From Dama dama (Eukaryota; Chordata; Mammalia; Artiodactyla; Cervidae), in contig NC_083697.1 of the NCBI RefSeq assembly GCF_033118175.1, forward strand, positions 25,766,001 to 25,830,000: a stretch of DNA of 64,000 bases, given 5' to 3'. The notes under the pieces are model-generated. The model saw only the letters and a list, made by a program, of their open reading frames with translations, was not told the DNA's origin and did no database searches. Shown here in pieces: positions 60,201 to 64,000 of the stretch (position 1 is the first letter of the stretch; each line of letters starts with the position of its first letter). A program made the translations under genes and the position numbers.

Positions 60201-62139
60201 CTTGCCTTTTCCATTTTTCTCTAGCTCCGTCTCCTTTCTTCCTCTCTGCTCAAGCTTTTCCCTTAGCTTTTGGCCTCAGGCATTTGAGAGTGTCCTCCTC
60301 CAAGTGTGATTCTGAAAACTCCTTAAACCAATTCAGCGTATGTTTCATCCCTATAGTAAATTTCTCTAGTTCCTGATAGTATCTGTCTAGTTTGTCCAAC
60401 TAATATAATACCTTTACTTTGTATGGAACCTTCTGTCAAAAAATATGTTAGGTCTCTCTTTAATTGTACCTTAGGCAGTTTGAAAATAGGAAGTGAATCT
60501 CCTTTATAAGTTCCAAATATGTAAGGAATTCTTTCTTGGTCTTGTTAGAACTGTAAGCACTGGTAATGGTTAAACTTGGCTTTTCTCCTGACCTTTTCCT
60601 TGCCTTTTTGTCAGCAGTTTTTTTGGTCTGTGGGTTTATATCAGATTATAAAGAAACAGTTTAGATATTAATGCAACTTGAAGACACTAGACATCATATG
60701 AGGCTTAAGAGTAACAGTGAAAACTCTTCTATATAACTTTACATTTGTTAAGCGATGGAGGATAATTTACTTTAAAAAGCCCATGAACTAAAATAAAACC
60801 TGTCCTGAGAATCCCTATTCTTATAACCTTTCAAAAACTGTGTGAATTGAAAAGCAATGTAGGAGTTGCAGTAATGGGAACCCTAAAACACCTAACCCAG
60901 ACTTTGGTTTTTTAACATGTTTATTGGCTGTATTATGTATATAAGCAATTTTTTAAAAAACAGAGGGAGCTCATTTCCGATTTCCAGAAAAAAAAAAAAC
61001 CTGCCAAGTCATTATCTGAATCTTGTGATCTCTGGCACTATATTCATGACCTGTCACTGGACAAAAGTTATTTTGTCTTAATATGTGTTATTCTGTATAC
61101 CTAAACCTGCTCTCCGTAGCCTGCCATTTAATTAATTATTCCTTACCACAGGAATGTGTGGCTGAATGAGAAACTAACCATATTCACCCTCCCTCTTGAC
61201 CTACAAAGTTTGGGCTTTGGCCGTGATCCATCACAGCCCTCGCTTTTGAATCTGAGTTTTTATTGTGTACATCCTTTTCAGAGTATGGTATACTGTGTGT
61301 AATATGACTAGTGCCTTGGACACAGTATGGGTTTACTGTTCTCAGTTGTCTAGTATAAACAGAAGTGGATAAATGATTGTTGCTGAAATTCTGGTCCCCA
61401 GTATTGCAGATCATAGGAAAATGTGCCACAAAACTCATTAGAGCTCCTGATACATTGATGGTATTAGATGATGGAATTTTATCAAAAGAGGCTTATCCTC
61501 TAATACAAGCCAGTATGCTTTTATGTCATAAAAACAAACTTTTATATCATATCCAAAATGTTTCCCCCTATTTCTTTAATGTCAGCTTTTCAGAAAACTT
61601 CCACATAGCCATTCCTAAGAGAACTTATTTGAAAGTATAAGCTGTTTTAAACACTAATCTGTAAATCTTTAGAAAGATCCCAGTTTGCCTTGTGTATAAA
61701 TACTAGGTCACTATTAACTATCATAAATTTTTAAATTAAATGAATTAATGTAAAGGAAAAATTTTAAGCTAGAATTCATGAGTTTTAGAAATTCTTTGAA
61801 TTAATTAAAATTTTGTTCAAAGTGTTATATACATATGTGCTGTATAATATATTTTTTTCAGAGAATAGGTTCATAAGCTTTCTTCTGATTGCCAAAACTA
61901 TATGTGACCCAGTAAACTATAAGAGTCACTAGTATAAATTACTGCTCCAACATAAACAGTTCACCATTTGCACTGTGAAGCCCTACATTACGTTCCATAT
62001 GGGAAGAACTCTGCTTTTTTAAGTTTGAATCTGTACAGTTGCAGGATGTTGTAAATGGCTTTCCTATTAAAGGATCATTTGGGGAAAGGAAAGAGGAGAA
62101 AAGGAGGAGACTAGCTTTATAGAAACTATTTAGTATGAA

Positions 62140-62345
62140 TCAAGCACTTACACATGTAATATCGAATTTAAACCTCTCAACAACACTTTAAGTACACTAG
62201 TAAAGTGTATTATTATTACAGATTTAATAGGTGAAGAAACTAAGGCCAAAAAGGCTAAGTGACTTACCTAAGATCCCACAGCTAACCAGTGGTATTAATA
62301 GAACCCTGGTTCAAACTCTGTGCTGTCCAGCTACGAAGTTCTACA
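62140..62345 (-). repeat. MIR SINE, antisense
   Basis: aacctctcaacaacacttta, gaagaaactaaggccaaaaa, ccacagctaaccagtggtat, aaccctggttcaaactctg. Confidence 0.83.
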
Positions 62346-62579
62346 CCTTCCTCCATACCACCCAGCCTGTTTGATTGAAATAGTGAATTTTCTCTCCTTC
62401 TTTACTGGTGGAATAAACTTTGTGGAAAATTACTATTTGTCTTATCATCTTGTTGAGTAGGTCTGAAATTCTCTCATATTCATTTCCAAAGTGTCTTCCC
62501 TGAGATCAAAATCTCATGCCTAACCTACTACAGTTTCCCACTGTCCCTACCTGGTAGCAACCTTCTTCCCCTAGTTCCA

Positions 62580-63300
62580 CCCTACAAGCAATGAGATATG
62601 TGAAATGGTATCTGATCATTGTCAGAATGCCTGTATGACTTCCCATTACCATCACAATTCAAACTCTAATTTATAAGGCCTTTCTTGAACTGGATTCTGT
62701 TTTCCAAGCTCACTCTCACTGCTTGTAGATTCCAGCCATAATTAAACTACTCATAGTTCCTTACATACTAACTGTCTGTTTGTACTTCTCTCTATTTGAA
62801 GCATTCTTATTTCTGTTCACCCTTTTGTCTTGAAAAGCTGTTCATATAGCATTTCTTCATAGAATTCATTCTTAATTCCCCAAGTCTGTAACTAAGTAGC
62901 CTTTCCAAGTGCTCATAGAAAATATTTTACTTACTCTTATAGTGGCATTGAGACCACTCTCATATACAGAATTTCTGTGTGCATTAGATAAATGTTCATT
63001 TAGGAACACAGCACCATGTAAGGCCACAAAACTTGGATCGGAGAGAATGGGGCTACATTTCATGCTTCACTTACCTCTTTTCCATGTTCTCTCATGTCAG
63101 GCACAATTTGTACAACCTTAAATAATGGTTCTGTGTAGCATTTATCAAATGGCCTTGTAGTCACCTGTCCACTTACCTGCATCTCCTACTGAACTCCAAG
63201 CTCACTGAGGACAGGGATTACACTGTATTCATTGTCATACCCCCAGCCCCTAGCATAGCGCCTTTCAAGTAGCAAGCACTCAATAAATATTTGATGGTTA
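62580..63300 (+). repeat. L2 LINE 3' end
   Basis: tatgacttcccattaccatc, ataaggcctttcttgaactg, then the L2 terminus gaactccaagctcactgagg, acagggattacactgtat, cccctagcatagcgccttt, gcactcaataaatatttgat. Confidence 0.8.
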
Positions 63301-63404
63301 AATTAATGACTAAGTTAAGAATGAACATCTTAAAAATAATAGTTCGCAGTAGGCAGAATGCACTTATAGAAATTGGTAAAAAGAAGACAATAGAAAAAAT
63401 GCTA

Positions 63405-64000
63405 ATATCACTACAAGTTCAGTTTAAGACAACAAACATTGAGTGTCTACATGATGGAAACTATTATGAGGAAGCAGAAATGAGAAAGGCAGTCTTTGGC
63501 CATATAAAACTTGCAATCTAATTAAGATAAGACATGTGTGAAGTGAAAAAATTCTAATTAAAAAGATAAGACACATATACAACTGATTAAAACTCAAAAA
63601 TGGAATACGGCATTTGCTATGAGATTTATAGTTAAAGTTGTAGAAAATCGGTGAGAAGGAAGGAATTTCTTCAAGTTAAGTGAAGGATTCCTAAAGTTTC
63701 ATGGGGAAGGTGATAATAGACCTAGATCTTGAATTATCAGGAGGATTTCAGTAAGGAGAAGTGCTGAGAGGAAGGCGTAGTCAGGAGGGAACATTCCAGG
63801 CAAAGAAAATAACACAGGCTGATTAGAAAGCACAGGGCTTCTCTGAAGAGCGTTTTAACCACAGATAAGGCTGGAAAGACAGTTGGGTATTTGGTCATAG
63901 AAGGCCTTAAATGCTATGCTAGGGAGTTTACATTTTAGCCGTGGGGAGCTATTAAAGATTTTAAAGAAGGAAAGTAACATTCTCAGCTGTAGTTTAGAAA
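63405..64000 (+). repeat. Ancient LINE 3'-UTR-type repeat (runs off the window)
   Basis: gtctacatgatggaaactat, agggaacattccaggcaaag, acaggctgattagaaagcac, gtcatagaaggccttaaatg follow the same order as repeats at 27, 43 and 44 kb. Confidence 0.5.

Larger units (their letters stand above)
50338..64000 (+). other. TBCK intron 3' of last visible exon (incomplete)
   Basis: The intron opens with gtgagt. I searched for the final rhodanese codons of TBCK and saw none, so the acceptor is presumed past 64000. Stretches with no assignable element: 50340-50920, 51010-51880, 52270-52930, 57410-62130 (AT-rich, only short frames such as 58604-58804) and 63301-63400. Confidence 0.75.

Noticed and set aside
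1..64000. CRISPR array, operon, phage or bacterial island
   Set aside because: No spaced direct repeats of the right kind, no long prokaryotic frames, and the repeat content is clearly ruminant nuclear DNA.

Overview
The window is ruminant (bovid-type) nuclear DNA. It is AT-rich and intron-dominated, with no bacterial-style gene packing. It is dense in repeats found only in ruminants or their close relatives: BovB (RTE-type) LINEs, Bov-tA and Bov-A2 SINEs, CHR-type tRNA-Glu SINEs and ruminant L1 3' UTRs. Cow, sheep, goat and buffalo cannot be separated from this sequence alone.

One protein-coding gene is visible, on the + strand: TBCK (TBC1-domain-containing kinase-like protein). Three consecutive internal coding exons lie at 5414-5589, 34398-34573 and 50178-50337. 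They have matching phases and good splice sites. Spliced, they encode about 170 residues: the linker after the TBC domain and most of the C-terminal rhodanese-like domain. Exons 5' of 5414 and the terminal exon(s) 3' of 50337 were not found and are presumed to lie outside the window. The intron between the second and third exons (34574-50177) has the hallmarks of a minor-spliceosome (U12-type) intron.

Layout. 1-5413: upstream intron, mostly unique or ancient sequence with a degraded L1/HAL1-like piece. 5590-34397: a 28.8-kb intron with L1 fragments at 7.1-9.0 kb, 22.9-26.2 kb and 28.5-29.9 kb, many SINEs, several 3' BovB fragments, and a 1.7-kb antisense BovB (32424-34143) ending 254 bp before the second exon. 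34574-50177: the U12-type intron, holding a near-full-length but dead BovB in the opposite orientation (35969-38817), then SINEs, MIR and L2. 50338-64000: the next intron (incomplete), with two LTR-like sequences, an L1 broken up by two BovB copies and a solo LTR (55175-57410), and ancient MIR, L2 and LINE remains.

The most notable structures are the U12-type intron; a pair of inverted BovB copies that bracket a TBCK exon and share the same inactivating lesions, suggesting a defective BovB lineage moved in trans; and several nested insertions with clean target-site duplications. No complete new protein-coding system, CRISPR array, rRNA or functional tRNA gene was seen.
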